NCBI RefSeq assembly: GCF_001894945.1
Contig: NZ_BCXE01000036.1
Location: forward strand, 1 to 64,000
DNA length: 64,000 bases
Reading direction: 5' to 3'
From: Rhodococcus ruber NBRC 15591
GTDB lineage: Bacteria; Actinomycetota; Actinomycetes; Mycobacteriales; Mycobacteriaceae
This document shows, in pieces, positions 63,227 through 64,000 of the stretch. The position numbers and the translations under genes were made by a program. Positions within the stretch are counted from its first letter, which is position 1. Each line of letters begins with the position of its first letter. Below the pieces are notes generated by a model. It saw only the letters and a list, made by a program, of their open reading frames with translations. It was not told the origin of the DNA and did not search any database.

Positions 63227-64000
63227 GTGCAGGACCCGAAGTTCGAACTCGACTACGACCGGTTCGACAGCGCGTCGGAGGGACTGCGAGAGGCGCTGAC
63301 CTCCACCGGCAACGGCTACTTCTGCACGCGCGGCACCGCCGAGTGGGAGGACATGAGTCCCATCCACTACCCCGGCACGTACGTGCACGGGATCTACAAC
63401 CGCGAGACCACCATCATGGGCGGCCGCCCGGTGCTGAACGAGGATCTGGTCAACGTCTCGAACTGGCTGGTCCTCAAGCTTCGCATCGAAGGCGGGGACG
63501 CCGTACGGCTCGACGACGTCGACGTGCTGTCCTACCGGCATACCTACGACATCCGGCTCGCCACGGTGAAGCGCGAGGTGCGATTCCGGGACCGGTTCGG
63601 GCGGGAGACCACCCTGCGGAGCCGTCGCTTCGTGAGCATGGCCCAGAGCCATCAGGCCGGGATCGAATGGACGCTGGTCCCGGAGAACTGGTCCGGGACG
63701 GTGGAGGTGGTCTCGGCACTGGACGGCCGCGTCACGAACCAGATCGTCGCCCGCTACCGGCAGCTCGAGGGCCGCCATCTGGATCCGGTATCCCCGCGTA
63801 CCTTCGGCAACGAGACCATCGCGCTGCGCGTGCAGACCCGCCAGTCCGACATCTACATCGCCGAGGCCGCCCGTACCCGGGTCTTCCGCGGGGAGGGCTA
63901 CGACGGCGGACCGCTCGAGGTCGACCGCTCGCTGTACCAGATGGAGGACTACATCCAGCAGGTGCTCTCCTTCGACGTCGAGCAGGGCCGGCCGACGCGC
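63227..64000 (+). CDS. glycoside hydrolase family 65 protein (5' part; runs off the window)
   Basis: At least 258 aa, open to the right edge. It starts QDPKFELDYDRFD, with GLREALTSTGNGYFCTRGT and YPGTYVHGIYNRETT, as in the N-terminal domain of GH65 trehalose or kojibiose phosphorylases. The catalytic (alpha/alpha)6 barrel lies beyond the edge. GTG 63227 has AGGGG ahead and leaves a 36-base gap to otsB, so the pair is probably co-transcribed. Whether it phosphorolyses or hydrolyses trehalose cannot be said from this part. Confidence 0.85.
   Translation, partial: MQDPKFELDYDRFDSASEGLREALTSTGNGYFCTRGTAEWEDMSPIHYPGTYVHGIYNRETTIMGGRPVLNEDLVNVSNWLVLKLRIEGGDAVRLDDVDVLSYRHTYDIRLATVKREVRFRDRFGRETTLRSRRFVSMAQSHQAGIEWTLVPENWSGTVEVVSALDGRVTNQIVARYRQLEGRHLDPVSPRTFGNETIALRVQTRQSDIYIAEAARTRVFRGEGYDGGPLEVDRSLYQMEDYIQQVLSFDVEQGRPTR

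Overview
The window is high-GC actinobacterial DNA from the mycolic-acid lineage (Mycobacteriales). It is most like Rhodococcus or a close relative. This is inferred from GTG starts, WhiB4, a Crp/GlxR-type regulator, the topA Lys/Ala tail, and a gene order that from about 900 to 36,575 follows the Mycobacterium tuberculosis Rv3644c-Rv3683 block as I remember it. No database search was run, so genus and homolog names rest on recalled families and synteny.

Left edge (1-900): the window opens inside the leader of an rRNA operon that is transcribed leftwards and whose 16S gene lies outside. Two small genes and tRNA-Thr(CGT) follow.

Conserved core (900-36,575): holB, topA, cspA and an MrfA-type helicase come first. 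Next are a seven-gene Tad-type pilus/secretion operon in which six neighbouring pairs overlap or nearly touch, a HAD phosphatase, and a strong candidate for the Ms1 RNA-polymerase-binding RNA. Then come acs with a near-consensus Crp site, an MHS transporter, nhaA, ephE-like, marP, a NUDIX hydrolase, a thioredoxin-like protein, nth and crp. The block ends with a metallo-beta-lactamase-fold protein, RidA-like and DUF4177 proteins, a pair of ArsA/Get3-type ATPases, whiB4, ponA2, yqeY, a metallophosphoesterase and tRNA-Pro(CGG). Most of these genes serve DNA replication and topology, envelope integrity, and redox or cAMP signalling.

Accessory half (36,576-64,000): here the order no longer follows the core. 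Modules are: TetR plus a membrane fatty-acid desaturase; an iron-siderophore binding lipoprotein with an iron box over its start codon; a secreted GH43 enzyme and a Tat-exported flavin oxidase of the type II cholesterol-oxidase family; an oxidative-stress group (Dps, KatA catalase and its Fur-family regulator); and a tandem pair of exported His-rich proteins of unknown function. A TetR-BVMO-GMC oxidase-ADC-like operon lies divergent from an acyl-CoA dehydrogenase-CoA ligase-MHS transporter operon and looks like an uncharacterised catabolic pathway. A CmtR-like metal sensor is coupled to a Cys-tailed cation transporter and DUF3703. The window ends with otsB and a GH65 gene that runs off the edge.

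Regulation: many genes appear to be leaderless, with a -10 hexamer 6-9 bases before the start codon. Operons often use ATGA or GTGA overlaps, and several convergent or divergent gene ends carry long perfect hairpins. I see no insertion sequence, integrase, prophage or CRISPR array.
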